Shown: positions 21,581-37,100, counted from the stretch's first letter. The stretch is 64,000 nucleotides of DNA from Cymbidium sinense (GCA_021442155.1 CM038228.1:15293179-15357178), one strand, 5' to 3'. Notes: generated by a model from the letters alone, not told the origin. Translations and numbers: made by a program.

Positions 21581-23769
21581 AGTCTGACTCAGTTACCTGC
21601 TTGCAGAAGAAAGCAATGTCGTTCAAATATCATTTTATTGCAACTCATTTCTGGGACCGGCAAGAATACTCATCAGGGAGATACATGGCTGCATGTCTGT
21701 TTTATGGAAAATCTTCTATTAACTGTTTACTCTTCATTTTGCCAATTAATATATCTCTTGGCATCGGAAAGATGGAAGACCAAACTGAGCTTGGCATTAT
21801 TAAATGTCACCAAGAAATTCCAAAAACTAGTTAACAGCCAAAATGAGAATTGAAGTACATGAAAAGGATCTTCTAAATTAAATAACACCTTAAAAAGAAC
21901 TTTTCGTGGCCTTGTTGCAATTCCCGCTTTGACTCTTTGAATGTCAAAGAGTTTCCTAATTGGCTAAGAGCAGCCGATCTAGAAACTAGCTCAGCCTTGC
22001 TGGGTGTCTCCCAGCTACCTTGGATAAAGTGTAATGCAAATTAGATAGCCCGTATATAAATACAGGTAGATTAGAAATTTGAATGGCAATGATAACGAGG
22101 TTAACCCCATCAAATCTTGTATAAATTTGCTAATGGTTCCTTATCTTTTCTTTCCTGTGGTCGTTCTCTACCATCTGAGGTTTGCTGCGAATGCCAGCCA
22201 CCAGCAGCAAGTTTAGGGCAAAGAAAAAAGGTGGATTACTGTTGCATTAAAGGTGTAAACAAAATTATCAATAGAGACAAGCAGAGAACCTATTTTCAAG
22301 AAAACTGGCAGTCGAACCAGTTAACTGAGAAAGCGTTGCTGCTTAGGAGCCTGACTGTGCTGAAAACACAAGCTTGTCTTCATATAATTGCAAGGAAGAG
22401 CTGGCTATCCTGGATGAACCTTCATTAAAATCTTTCAAACTCTTTTGGCAACCTGGACCCAAAATCTAGTAGTTGTATTTCCGCCCCTTGGCAGATACTC
22501 CAGGATGATCCTGTCCTCAGTTGTCTTTTGCAATCTTTCAGCAGCAAGAATTCACTGCAAACCTCCTTGGACAAACAGCGGATAAGGATGAAGAAACTTT
22601 TGGCATTGACGGTGGCAGAGTCCTAGACTCCACTGCAACTCTCCTTCTCCCAAAAGCATTGATATCCCCAAAAATAGGGAAATCCTTCCCTAAGTTTAGG
22701 AAACTATAAAAAAAAAATCAATGTTAAAACTTATTTCTTTTAGAAGGGATGGGTATTAATATGCTAGCTTCTCCTATTAACGTTTATACCCTCTTTATTA
22801 CTAAATTAACCTTATGAAGATGGGAAAAGAAAACAGGTCCTATAATAATTAATTAATTACGAAAAATATTTTCATCCTGTTGCTTCACACTGCTTATGCT
22901 CTGCTTGCAACTTTTTTTTTGGTATATTTGTTTACATTCGCCAACTTGTTATGTTTGATAAATATTTGCCAATCCAGAAATTCTAATTATGGTTTTGATG
23001 CATGCGTTTGTTCTGTTGGGCTGTTAGTTATGATATTCTATTATGTTTTTTTAAAATAATGTTAATTTGTTTGATTATCTTGAGAATTCTTGGCAGAGTC
23101 TCTATTTTTAGTTATTTGCTTGGGTTCTCTTCATATTTTATCATTTATACCTGCAAATTAGTGCTAGCCCCTGGTAACTTTATTTTTTTAATTATGACAT
23201 GTAATGAGTGAAAAAGGATTTAATTGTAAAATTTGTTGTGGTTTTATTTCCTATCGGTGTTCAATTCATATAATTGAAGCCCGCATTTTACTACTCTATA
23301 TACTTGTAAAATATTTCAAGCTACTCATGATTAATTTAAAACCATTGTTCTATAAATTCATTCCACGAGGAATATAATTTGGACTGCATATCTTTCCATC
23401 CTCCATTTTTTTGTACGTATCATATCATCACGAACTCTGGTCTGCTCAAATATACTCAAGTTCTGGTGTTTTTCTGAAGCCTAATAAACTAAATAGCTTT
23501 GAACTTTGCAGCTAGGTGACTACTTCCAATTCTCTTCTTTAAATATTTATTTGCAGATGATCATGGTTTGCAAGCCAGTTAGCGAGCCCATGTTTGATTT
23601 ATTCCTTCAGCCTTTTGGGATCAACATTAAAAAATTTGTTGGTGGCTGCTTCAGTTTTTATGTTTGCTTCTATTAAAAGACATTTCAATTATCATTTTTT
23701 AATACAAATGATCGAAGAAAACTCCACGTAAAAGTGGTTCTCGTACCTTGAAATTTGTTATAACAATCA

Positions 23770-23791
23770 TTTCTTTCCTGCTTGATTTCAG
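23770..23791 (+). promoter_or_regulatory. Splice acceptor of H2A.Z
   Basis: A pyrimidine-rich tract ending in TTTCAG lies directly before the TTC codon that begins the exon. It fixes the exon start. Confidence 0.85.
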
Positions 23792-24088
23792 TTCCCTGTC
23801 GGTCGCGTTCATCGTCTGCTTAAGTCGCGCATTGCTGCGAGCGGAAGAGTAGGAGCTACTGCAGCAGTGTACTGTGCTGCAATATTGGAATACCTTACTG
23901 CTGAAGTACTGGAACTTGCTGGCAATGCAAGCAAGGATCTGAAGGTGAAGCGCATCACACCAAGGCATTTGCAGCTTGCCATTCGTGGAGATGAAGAGCT
24001 TGATACACTTATCAAAGGCACCATAGCAGGCGGTGGTGTGATACCCCATATCCATAAGTCCCTCATCAACAAATCATCCAAGGAGTAG
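23792..24088 (+). CDS. Histone H2A.Z, last coding exon (partial gene)
   Basis: Encodes 98 residues, starting [14 protein letters not shown] and ending [11 protein letters not shown] before TAG at 24086-24088. The histone-fold helices include [10 protein letters not shown], then [19 protein letters not shown], the docking segment [19 protein letters not shown] and the tail [10 protein letters not shown]. The [19 protein letters not shown] context and [15 protein letters not shown] tail identify variant H2A.Z rather than canonical H2A. H2A.Z replaces H2A in nucleosomes near gene starts, deposited by the SWR1 complex. The exon follows a good acceptor (TTTCTTTCCTGCTTGATTTCAG, ending at 23791), matching the usual H2A.Z intron position before FPVGR. 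The basic N-terminal exon is not visible in the window. Codon use and conservation show no decay, so this exon is or was recently functional. Confidence 0.93.
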   Translation, partial: FPVGRVHRLLKSRIAASGRVGATAAVYCAAILEYLTAEVLELAGNASKDLKVKRITPRHLQLAIRGDEELDTLIKGTIAGGGVIPHIHKSLINKSSKE

Positions 24089-24735
24089 TTATCTTCTGCA
24101 CTCAGCCCTCCATGAGGCTTCCATGCCATTCTCCACAGGTTCAATGACAAGATTTCCTAGTTATTATTATTATTGTTGTTATTTTTTGTGCTTGTAGCTT
24201 TACAATTTATGGACCATTGTTTGAATATTTGTCTCAAACCTCCAAATTTAGCTGATTTACTTGAGATCATAGTCAGTATTCTGTTATTTGTAGTTTGATT
24301 GTCTGGTTTGAAGTGTGTTTTATTTTAAGTTGTTTTAACATTGAACAGCCTAATTTGCAAATTTAGTTTTTTAGTTAAGGGTTAGCAGGAGAGGCCTGCG
24401 GCAAACTCTTTAGTGTTAAAAACTTTTGCCGTTGCACTATTATTTTGAATGTTTGCTATAGTTAATTTTCTGTTGTCGTGTTGATTGGAGATTTGTAGAG
24501 GCAGCTGAAAATTAATGTGCTGACTTTGCTGAAAATTAATGTGCTTTTCTCTCTATTTCAATGTTTCTCTCTTCTTTTTTGTGTGGCTTATTTTATTTTA
24601 TTTTTTTATAAGTCTTTAGCATTAAAGTTTGGAATTAATATTCTTTAGGTGTGATGAGTGTGACAAGATGCCTAGAATAAGAAGACAATGGAATGGAGCT
24701 TCTTGAGGATGGATAAAAGAGGTCTCCCATAAGAA
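24089..24735. other. 3' UTR and flank of H2A.Z
   Basis: T-rich sequence with ATT/GTT repeats just after the stop (about 24160-24190), as in plant 3' UTRs. No canonical AATAAA is obvious in the first 350 bases, which is common in plants. No other gene is seen before the gypsy remnant. Confidence 0.5.
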
Positions 24736-24739
24736 ATCT

Positions 24740-25780
24740 TTCTTTTGTTCTAAGGATTCACTGCGTTTAATCTTGTTAATCATTTCTTCCATCAACTATA
24801 ATCTGATTTCTTTGCCTCTTAACTCCATCTAGTTGAACGATGACCTATATTTTCTCATATGTAGAACCCTAAGTGGCACTATACCAAGGTTAGCATTATA
24901 GTTACACACGCAAAATCTATCAAAAAGAGTTGTCAGCTCTTGTTCCTTCAAAATCAAGGTAATTTATCCTCACCAAATCCTCTAATGTTGGCATTGCCCT
25001 CTCCATTTCCCATAACTTCTTAAAGTTATTTCTACCATCATGATATGATCCACCCATCCCCATCTATCTTGATTGTTCTTTATATCATCATATGGTTGAA
25101 TGTTGCCTTTAGGAATAATTCTTCTCCAATGGGTTGACAATTGTTGGCTTGTTTGATTGAAAAAAAGCAAATGCTCTTGCTAAGTTAATCATTAATAACC
25201 TAGATCATGGTGTGACCCTCCTTGGACATACTTGATAATCCCTCATATGAAGTTCATGACCATTTTTATTATGATACTATTAGGGTGTAAAGTAATCTCA
25301 TCAAATTTTGATGTTTTTCTTCACACTGTGCGACATCGGTTACATAATTTATGATGTATTTCTTTTTACTCGACCACCAAAATGAATCATTAAATACTGA
25401 TATATCTTTTGGGTTCTTGGGTGAACAATATAATTGGTTTGATGCATCTTTTCATAAGATGCCATCTTATAATTCTATCAGCTTATCTTTTTCATGAAAT
25501 GTGAGTAATCGTTACTAACTCAAAAATCCCATCATCTATCTTTTTGGCCTAAAGATTATTGATCTTCTAAAGATAAATTAAGTTTCTATCATGGGAGTTA
25601 TTTTGTTGGGTTGAAAAGAGGTGATGGACAATGACTTTCTACTAACCCAATGGTTATTGAATCAAAGTTTAATACTTGAGAAGCTCCATCCACCTCTATC
25701 AAAGTTTGAGCTCTTTTAGTGTGAATTGATTCTTTAAACTCTTATGGTTGATGAAAATTCCAATTGCACTATATCATGAA
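24740..25780 (-). pseudogene. Ty3/gypsy RNase H and integrase remnant
   Basis: On the reverse strand, NHKSLKNQFTLKELKL with RWMELL downstream (about 25740-25640) matches the end of gypsy RNase H. HPRTQKIYQYLMIHFGG (about 25430-25370) matches the zinc-binding start of integrase. PLRVLHMRKYRSSFN (about 24880-24830) matches the conserved block after the integrase core. The order RNase H, integrase N-terminus, integrase core end is correct for Ty3/gypsy. Many stops and shifts make it a fossil, and it is not the Ogre-like family found further right. No LTRs were recognised. Confidence 0.65.
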
Positions 25781-27779
25781 GGAAAAGATGATAGTTTCCA
25801 TCTCTAGACCATGTGTTAAAAAGTAATTTTTATTTTATGGCTTTAGTTTATCATGAGGTATAAGTGATCACTTAGGGCCTATTTGGGATCAATTTTGTTG
25901 TGTTTGTTACTTTTATTTTTATGTTATTTTTAAAAATATTCTTTTTAAGTGTATTTTTTTGAGTTTTTATTTATTATTTTTTAAAAATACTCAATATTCT
26001 TTAGATATTTTGAGTGTTTTAAAAATAATTACATCAAATAAATTTTGTTTGAATCAGAACATAAAAAATAATAAGAAAATTTGATTATCTTATATAAGAG
26101 AAATTATAAAATTTAAGAGGGCAATTGTCTCCTGTTAATCATGCTTGGATCTGCCCTTATTGTTGTAGGCAATCTACGGATAATTTAGGTTAAAAAAAAT
26201 TTATTTGATCATACTTGATAAATTTTTTCATGTTAAACATTTTAATTAATCAATTCTATACTAGTTTGATAAATGAAGATTTCATTTTTTTTACTTTACT
26301 TGAAGTCCCAAAAAAAAATCTAGTTTCCATCGTGCTCATTCAAATTCTTTAGATATTAAGAATGAGAACCAATTATAAGAAAATTTAAGATAAATTTATA
26401 AATCTTAAAATTAAATTTTATTTTAGTGATTGAATAAGACATTGAGAAAAATATACTATCTCAAAAGATAAAAATGTTATTTTGTAATGGATTCAAAGTA
26501 AAATAAAATGGGATTTCTTATGATTTTATCTAAATATAACATAGAAAATAATATACTATTTTTGAGAGACAAAAATATCATTGTGTTATAAATTGATTTA
26601 TAATAACATGAAAAATTTTAAAAGCTTATCTAGTTTGCAATTTCATAAATATCTTTAATTTGAAATTTAAATGTAATTTAGATTTTGTGTTGCAAGTTTT
26701 TTTTAATAAAGGCAAGCCCTATACTTAATTGCATCTTAAGAGAGCGAACTCTTAAGAATACTCTCAATTAAAATAGTGGTGAAGAAATTTATGATTTATC
26801 AAAGTTTATATCATGGATTGCTTAATTGGAAAAGGATAATATCAAATTTAGAAATAATTATTTTTAGGAAGCCAGAGGAAGAAAAATAGAGTGCATACAA
26901 TACTTAAAAGCTCAATAGTAGTCCGAATTATCTTAAAATTGGGATTTATATTTTGGTATTTAATTTTATTTTATTTCAGCTTACTCATTTTATTAAAAAT
27001 TTGAGAGTTATGATTTATTAGAATAAAATTGAATATGTCTAAGAGGTGAGGACTTATGATGTGACTTAAAAGAAACTATCAACTTGAAAACCTAAACTAA
27101 AGTGAGAACTACTGTTAAGCACTTGCTTAGACCTAGTCTAATAATATATGATAGGATTTATAGCTTTCAACTTCATCTAAATATAAAATCAGCCTAACTC
27201 TACTAGACTTATACAATCCTACCAAGAAGGATTACCATCTAACCCACCTAATTGTTTTAAAATCATAAGATCTAGTCACATGCATATGCAAGATAGCTAA
27301 GGCTGTTATTTATTAAGAATGTAAGACTATTATTTATTAAGATCGAAGAATCCTTGTCCTAACCATTAAAGCTAAGTATGTAGGGTATGCAATACTCCAA
27401 GATTGAATTCATTAAAATTTTATTTGTAGTTTGTTGATTAAGACAAAACTCTAGCATGCAATGTAATGCTTCATCATAGGTTGGCCATATCTTAATATGC
27501 ATCTATCTCATTTAGGCGTCGATTATCACCTTTAAAGGTCAATTGGCCCTTATTTGTGCAATGGAGATAGAGCACCCTAAGAAGAATAAAGAATCAATAT
27601 GAATGCATTCATAATGGCATACCCAAAGGTTTCTTGCTTAATTTTATTCTTATGCCATTCAACTAATTTTGGGATTCAATGAAAAAAAATTATTTATAAA
27701 ACTATCGTGACTCATCTAAGCAAATAATCACAAAATAACATAGACAACTGATTAAAATAAATCATTTTATTCCATTCAA
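25781..27779. other. AT-rich non-coding stretch
   Basis: No gene, RNA or terminal repeat recognised. A weak resemblance to Ty1/copia RNase H on the + strand lies near 27355-27420 (KAKYVGYAILQD) but is too short to annotate firmly. Confidence 0.45.
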
Positions 27780-28440
27780 TGTGCAAGTAAAAGTAAATAA
27801 ATGTTAAACATGTCCTATTAATTCAATCAAATTCCAAATTCAAATTCAAATCACAAATCTTTTCTAAGTCCTTAGATCCCTTCTTAAGGACTTAGCTTAA
27901 ATCAAATTCAAACCACTTCAAATCATTAGAATTTTCTTTTATATTCTCATTTATATTCACATATATAAATGAAATATAAATCTAAATCAATCAAATCAAA
28001 TGCCAAATTCAAATCACAATCTTTCTTAAGTCCTTTGTCTCTTAAGGACTTAGTCTAAATCATGTTCAAATCAATTCAAACTCATGAAATTTTCTCACAA
28101 CCCATTTATATTCACATATATAAATGAAATATAAATACAAATCAATCAAATCAAATTCCAAATTCAAATTCAAATCACAAATCTTTCTTAAGTCCTTTAA
28201 TCCCCTCTTAAGGACTTAGCCTAAATCATGTTCAAATCAATTCAAACTCATGAAATTTTCTCACAACTCATTTATATTCTCATTTGTATTCACATATATA
28301 AATGAAATAGTAATCCAAATCAATCAAATCAAATTTTAAATTCAAATTCAAATCACAAATCTTTCCTAAGTCACTTTGATTTTCTCTTAAGGACTTAGCA
28401 TAGATCATGTTCAAATCACTTCAAATCTATTTCACAAATC
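27780..28440 (+). mobile_element. LTR fragment of the Ogre-like family with a 150-bp tandem hairpin repeat
   Basis: Four units of about 150-160 bp, each with AAGTCCTT then a short spacer then TTAAGGACTTAG, and further on TTTATATTCACATATATAAATGAAAT. The first unit has an 11-bp perfect stem, CTAAGTCCTTA (27864-27874) with TAAGGACTTAG (27885-27895). The same repeat lies in the LTRs at about 39220-39620 and 54070-54500. Here it is joined directly to leader sequence of the same family, so the intervening LTR part is deleted. Confidence 0.7.
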
Positions 28441-28697
28441 TCAAATTTATTGGATGGAAATTTCATTTTCAAATAAAGTAACATTATTTTGAAATGCCAC
28501 TTAACATATTTCATATATGATTAGGTTGGGATTTCCTCTTTCAAAAAGCAATAATCACACACAAAATATACACCTTTGAAAAATGCAACATAATTGATTT
28601 CCATATTACATACCGAAATTTGTTAAATGGAAATCTCCCTTTTCAAAAATCAATAAAAAACAAAAATTTCCAAAATACATTTGAAACTTCAATCTAG
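28441..28697 (+). mobile_element. Leader fragment of the Ogre-like family
   Basis: Aligns with 61700-61960 in element c. It keeps one clear hairpin, GATTTCCAT and ATGGAAATC enclosing a variable inner stem and the loop TACCGAAATT (about 28599-28635). It is cut by the (TA)n tract at 28698. Confidence 0.65.

Positions 28698-30679
<1,982 letters not shown>

Positions 30680-30745
<66 letters not shown>
30680..30745. repeat. (TA)n microsatellite
   Basis: About 33 TA units. The open frame through it is an artefact. Confidence 0.95.
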
Positions 30746-30748
<3 letters not shown>

Positions 30749-30859
30749 AAAGCATGTTTACTTTTAGGGGTACTTTGATAATTTTGGGGAATTTTGACTA
30801 TTTTGATCATATTACTCCTTTTTGGTCTAATAATAGGTTTAAGAAAGAGTGAAATGATT

Positions 30860-31330
30860 TTAGTTTAAATTTATCCTATTCTAAAATGAGGTCAACAAGG
30901 ATTCAAGATAGAAAGATTCATTAGTACTTTTGAATAATATATCATCTATATATACTTGTGTAATAATCAAATCCTCTAATATTCTTAAAAAAAAGGTGGA
31001 ATCTACTATACTCTTTTAAATCCATGATCAATTAAATAATCACATAAATCATACCAAGTATGAGAAGTCTATTTTAAATCATATAAAGCCTTCTTCCATT
31101 TATAAATATAATCAAGATTATTCAAATTCTTAAAATTAGGGGTTTTCTCTATAAAGACATCTTGATCAATAAATCTATTCAAGAACAAATCCCTATAATG
31201 AGCATATATAAGCATCAAATCTTGTGACAGGTGTAAAGAATTTCTCAAAATTTTTACCCCAATCTTAGTGTAACCTTATGCAACTATCTTATCTAATTTT
31301 CTAATACTGTGAGTAATATAATTTATTTTT
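30860..31330 (-). pseudogene. Ty1/copia reverse transcriptase remnant
   Basis: Reverse-strand translation gives KLDKIVA (about 31290), FIDQDVFIEKTPNF, KWKKALYDLK, TWYDLCDYLIDHGFKR and finally VYIDDILFKSTNES. The catalytic YIDD is at 30941-30952. The order and wording match the copia RT domain, closest in style to the Sirevirus lineage. Stops and shifts break the frame. It follows copia integrase on the same strand (31600-32560). Confidence 0.8.
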
Positions 31331-31596
31331 TATAGACCCTTTTTTAATAATATTTAGATTGAGATCTTAGACTAGTTTGAAATATCATTTCTTACAAATT
31401 TATTCAATTCTTCTTCTATATCAATGATCCAAAAATTGTCATTCAAGATTTCTTTAATAGACTAAACTTTAATGAGAGATAAAAATTTTACATGGATTAA
31501 ATACTACTTCTTACTATATCTTTTCATCATAGCACCTCAATTAATCTATAAATTACCTTTTATGTGATTCTTTTTATACTTTCATTCTTTAGGTAA

Positions 31597-32560
31597 TTAA
31601 TCAACCACTTTATTTTCCAAATTTATTTTCTTAAAACTATCAATGTCATCATCAATCATAACATTTCTAGTATGATTATCTAAATTCTCATAAAAATGAT
31701 AAGAATTGAGTATTTTATTATTAATTTTTTTTAAAATTATGATAATATAAGAAAATTTCATCATCAAATTTACGATTAAGTTTACCCAAAGATTATTTTT
31801 CATTATTTAGAAAGAAGCACTCACTTTTAAAAATATTAAGATGAACAATTTTAGTTTTCTTACCAAGAAATAATTCACAAGGGTCTTATTTAATATTGGT
31901 CTCAAATAATTTCTATAATCACATAACATGTTGTGTCAATAATTTCTATCTAAAATACCTTAGTAATTTATATTCATCAAGCATAATCTACTTAGTTTAT
32001 TCAATATAGTACTTTCTTTCTACAACTCCATTATGCGAGGGTGTTCAAAGAGAAAAAAAATGTCTAATTTTATTTTTATCATAATAATCTTTAAATTATT
32101 CAATTTTGAATTATTTATTATGATTTGTCTAAATTTTATTAATCAAATAATATTATTCTCTTTAAATGTATTTTATATATTTTTAAAATACTCAAAAGCA
32201 ATAAATTTAGTTACTAAAAATCAATCTAAGTATATCTAGAAAAAATCATATATTAGCAAAAATTCATAATTCTTACCACCTAAATTAGTAGTGCTAATAA
32301 GACAACATAAATTAATGTGCAATAATTCTAAATGCCTAAAGATAAAAATAATATTCTTATTTTTAAAAGAATATTTAGAATGCTTACCATGTGCACATGT
32401 ATCATATATATAGTTATAATGAAAATATAAATTATGTAAACCAATAAGTAAATCAAGTTCTATAATTTTGTTAAGTGTGTGAATATTAATATGTTAAAGT
32501 TTCTCATGCCATAATCATATATTATCATTTATGTATTCAAAATAAAATTTGAATTTACAT
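31597..32560 (-). pseudogene. Ty1/copia GAG-pre-integrase and integrase remnant
   Basis: On the reverse strand, HEKL-HINIHTLNKIIELDLL (about 32510-32440) matches the GAG-pre-integrase zinc region. CAHGKHSKYSFKNKN, HLELLHINL and GGKNYEFLLIYDFF follow, then HNGVVERK (32011-32034), the block around the third catalytic residue of integrase. The open stretch 31803-31597 corresponds to the post-core region. With the RT to its left this gives the copia order integrase then RT. All catalytic frames are broken. Confidence 0.75.
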
Positions 32561-34113
32561 CAGAGCATTTTAAATTGATCAAATAAATATTCTTCTATAT
32601 ATACACATAACTATTAAAATAGTTTCATTATTTCTATTAATATGGAATGATGCATGAAAAATTATATATAATACTCTATCACAAAATTGACTAATAGATA
32701 TTATGTTGTGATTTAAACCATCTATTTAAAAGATTTACCTAAACTAAAAGAGTTCTTATGGACATATCCAATGCTAAAAACTCATTTCATTGGAAATATC
32801 TTCATATACCATGTATTTTCCTTCATTTGATTTTGGGATAATGAATTTATCTTTTTCTCTATTGATAAGTCATGAACACCTACTATTTAAGTACTACATG
32901 TCTTCATCGATTTTAGTTTATAAGCATTTATTGACCTCACTTTTAGAGTGAGGATTAACCTTTCTCATCTTAGACTTTGGAACCTTCACTTGATTTTCTT
33001 AGTGATAAGACATGAACTAAGGAACATTAAACCCAAGCTTAGAGACTAAAGAGGCATACCCTAAGCCCATGATATTTGACAAATAGGTTCTACCTATTCT
33101 ATGGCTTAAAACAAAACCCATGTTTGTTCACTCATCCAATCCTAAACTCATGTAAATGAAACACAACAAACCTTAAACCTATTCAATTAACCTCACTTGA
33201 ATTTATTTTCTAATCCAAGCTCCAAGCCAAATTGACTTAGGTCTTAACCTAAGTTAACTCCACCATGATTCTATGAATCCAACCCAAACCCATTCAAGCA
33301 AACTAAATCCAATTTGATTTTCTCAATCATCCTGACCATTCAATAAATCATTTCAAACTCTTCCAACACTTGCAATCAAACCAATCGAATCAAGTGAATT
33401 TGATCAACCCAAGTTAGCCCATTTGACCCAAAAAGTCCAAATGAGCCAAAACCTAATCAAGCCCAAATCAATTGCAATCAAGGCCACTATTCAACTCTAA
33501 ATCCATCATTGAACCCTCTACACCTAATGACACCAACTCAACCCAATCCAATCAACCCAATTGGTTCACTTGACCCAATGTGACCTAAATGACCAATTTG
33601 ATTCAAACTTCAATCCAACAAAAATTGGATTAAATCAACTCATTCATTCCTTTCCATAATAATTTGGATCTTCTTTGATTGCCCAATTGCATCAAATAGG
33701 TCAAATCAACCAAATTTGACCACTTAAAGTTGACCTAATTTAAAGGGTAAAATTATGCCAAATATCATTTCAATACAAAATGATTGCAACTAATGCTTAC
33801 CAACCATAAATTGATTATTGAACACCTTACAATCATCAGTTAAGTCAATTTGGCTAAACCAATCCATTGACTACACTTAGCCCAAATTAACTAAAATTGG
33901 ACCAAATTATTCCCTAATCCAAATCAATTCAAACCAACACTTACAATCATTCTAAATGATCAATTGAACCCCTATGATTTTTAATTTGGTCAAATTGGTC
34001 AACATGACCCATTTGATTAAACCATATGAACTAAATCCAAATACAATCCAAATTGAATCAAACCAATTTACACCTATGCATTCTGACCAATTGAACTCAC
34101 CCAAACCATTGGT

Positions 34114-34138
34114 TTGACCCAATTTTAAAATTGGTCAA
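34114..34138. repeat. Near-perfect palindrome in LTR a
   Basis: TTGACCCAATTTT followed by its near-exact reverse complement, AAAATTGGTCAA. One of many inverted TTGACC/GGTCAA pairs in the LTR. Confidence 0.8.
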
Positions 34139-37100
34139 CAACCAATTGAATTTTTATATGGGTCAAATTGAAAACCCAACCAAAAAGCCCAAAAATTAAC
34201 CAAACTATCATGACTCATCCACAGGCATGGGTGCATAAGTGGACTCAACCCATGGTGAACCCAGTTTGGGTCAAACACATTGAGCCAAGCCACCCAAATT
34301 GAACAAAATCTCCAATTAAATGGGTTCTCCAACTCCCCACTCCATGACAACCACCTTTGGCTCTTCTCGGACAAGAGGACCAATGTCCCAACCTAACCCA
34401 AGGTTATTGGGCTCAACCTTTGGCCATGAGAGGGTGAATTAACCCATGATATCCCATTGGTCCACCTACGGGAGGTTGTACACACCATGCAAGCCCATTC
34501 CACTCCCTCAACCTCTCACCCTTAGTCACCTCAGTAGTCTCCTACCACCTCCAACCACTACCTGGATGACTACCAAGACAAATCTTTTTTAGGGGAGTAT
34601 ACTCCTCCCCAAAGATTCAAACTTCATATAAACCTTCCTCAAAGCATTTCGTGTAGTCTGAGACCCTCCCTCGAGCTCCTCATGCATTCCACTTATGAGA
34701 CCAACCTCAGTGAACAAGCCTGCTCCAAGCTTCCAAAATCTCCATCAAATCCAAATTAACTCTTCTACACCTTCACATCACTGATTGAATTGAATCATTT
34801 TATGAGCGATTGATCCGAAGGCGTCTAGCCAATGAGCTTTGGCGGTTTGGTCCTGAGCAATGGTGAGGTAGCTCATCTTCTCGGCTTGTTTCTTCAAGAT
34901 GAAGCTACCTCTCATCGATGGGCCGCCTATAGCTCTGAGGTAAAATTTGGCAGCTGTAGTTTCCCCTGTTGGTTTTGAAGTGAAGTGTGATTTCATGCGA
35001 TTTTCAACATAGATCCCTTTAGATTCTCTCCATGATCATTTTAGAGTCAATTTACCCATCGAATGAGCTCGTAAAACAATCAAAGATGTGTCTTTCTTTT
35101 AGGCTCGGGGCGATGAATCATCAACCATCCATTTCCGCATGATTAAATTTTGATTTAATCTCTCACGGATTAATCTTCGTTCATCAAAGATCAGTTGGAT
35201 CAAACGCATCTCCTGAGTTAGTTCGATGACTTAAATAAGCAACCATTGTGCTATGTGAAAAGTACTTCCGCATCAGTGTCTGCGTAGCGCTGATGGTTTA
35301 AATGATTAATTAGACATTAAAAATATAATTAAATGGCAAGAACTTTAAAAAGTCATAACCAACTCTAGAAAAAAATACAAATAAATCAATTTTGGAAAGG
35401 TTAGATAGAGGAGAATTTAAGAAAAATAAAATCCCTGAGTTATGTCCAGTGAAGAGTGCTTAATTAAAGTTTGAAGCTTAGGCTAATTACCTTAATTAAG
35501 GCTTAATTACTTAGCTAATTAATTTCAAATTTGGTGGGATGATTCTATAGGATGTCCTCTGCCTCTCATAATTTCTTTGGAGTTATTGATAATGTAATTT
35601 AAAGAATTTAAGATTTTTATCCTAATTACCCTCATTAATTAATTTACTTTATATTAAAATTGCTAAATAAAAAAAAGTAAATAATTTATGATAATTAATC
35701 ACTATAAATAATGGGAAAAGTAAGGATAAATAATTAGGGCCTTTTCCAAATTATTTTTCTAAATGTATTTCTTTAGGTGGGTTAATTAACACATGTAATA
35801 ATTAAAGATTAATTAGGAAAAATTAATGATAAGATATAAATCAAACTAAATTAATGATTGGTTTAGATAATTCAAATATAATTTATTAGTTTCTCTATAT
35901 TTTTTTAACATAAAGCCATTAAGGAATTTATGGTTGACCCATTAGTGTGGGAAAATCATAAGGGTACTTAACTTATCCAATTAACTTTTGCATTAGATCC
36001 CTTTAGGTGCATTGCAAATTGTAATTTCCTAAAAGTATATCATCGGAGGCTCATGATTAAGTAGTTAATTAAATTAAAGAAGCTTAAAAGGGTAATTAAA
36101 TTATTAATGACTTGAGCTCATGAACTCTAATATGATCACTCATTAGCTCTTTTTCACTCTTGAACTTTATAACCTAGCTAGCTCATTTTTTTACCCTAAC
36201 TCGTGGAGGGAGGTTAACCATTCTTTCACACCTACTACCAAGTTGGAGCTCAACCAAATCCATAAAACCCACTTAATCACTTTCCTTTAATATATTAAGT
36301 CAATGTGGGATGGAAACACTAAGTGTCATCTCTCCTCTTTAAGTTTTAATAATTCAAACACCAAAATCAAATTTCATAAAAGCTTTGGTTGATCTTAGAG
36401 AATATTTATTTGACTTGATTATTCTTAGGAATTAATATAATTGAATGTATTATGTGGCAATGTTTAGTCATTCCTTCTCAATCATTATAAATTTGCATGC
36501 CATGTGTATCATATATTCATGTTTTTAAAAAGAATCAAAAGAATATGGTTACATCTAAGTTGCATGTGCTGGATAAATATTATTATATAGTGTGGCTATC
36601 ATCACTAATAAACACTAGATTATTTTTAAAGTTATGAGCTAATGATGAAAATCTAAGTTAATGTTGGCTATAAATATTCAATAAATTTTATATTTACTTA
36701 TAATTTAAACATGATAAAGGATTAATCTATTTTCATGATTTATGTATGTTTACATATGTTTGGAGTTATATAGTGGACATCCCGAGAACAGGGCACAAAG
36801 GAGGTCTTAGATAATCTCACTTTTCTAGTTTAACAATGGCACGTGCTTGCTTAATTTCATGTGTGCATACTAGAATTTCATAGAACTTTGCTTTACATGA
36901 ATAAAGAATTTGCTATTATATAATCTTTTCATGATTTGCATTCCCTTGATTGTGTATATGTTTATATGTATTTAAGTTAGCAAGTATATACAGACATCTA
37001 GAGAACATGAGGGATTTAAGTAGGAGGAGTCTTAAATAATCTCACTTTCTGGTTTAATAATGATACGTACTTGCTTAAATCTTTAATACATATGTATATA

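Larger units (their letters stand above)
20703..23791. other. Probable intron or 5' flank of the H2A.Z gene
   Basis: T-rich sequence leading into the H2A.Z acceptor site. It contains a (TA)n tract at 21526-21577 and a moderately GC-richer part at 21960-22720 with short unrecognised frames. I searched for an exon encoding the basic H2A.Z N-terminus ending in a splice donor and found none. It may be a long first intron or sequence joined here by rearrangement. Confidence 0.45.

Noticed and set aside
21368..21853. 161-codon ORF with an Ile-Tyr run
   Set aside because: It owes its length to the (TA)n tract, and the flanks show no protein family.
23699..24150. Two long open frames on the - strand opposite H2A.Z
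   Set aside because: They are antisense shadows of the conserved exon; the + strand protein explains the sequence.
27355..27420. Ty1/copia RNase H on the + strand (KAKYVGYAILQD)
   Set aside because: Only about a dozen residues resemble the family, with stops around them and no neighbouring copia domain on this strand.
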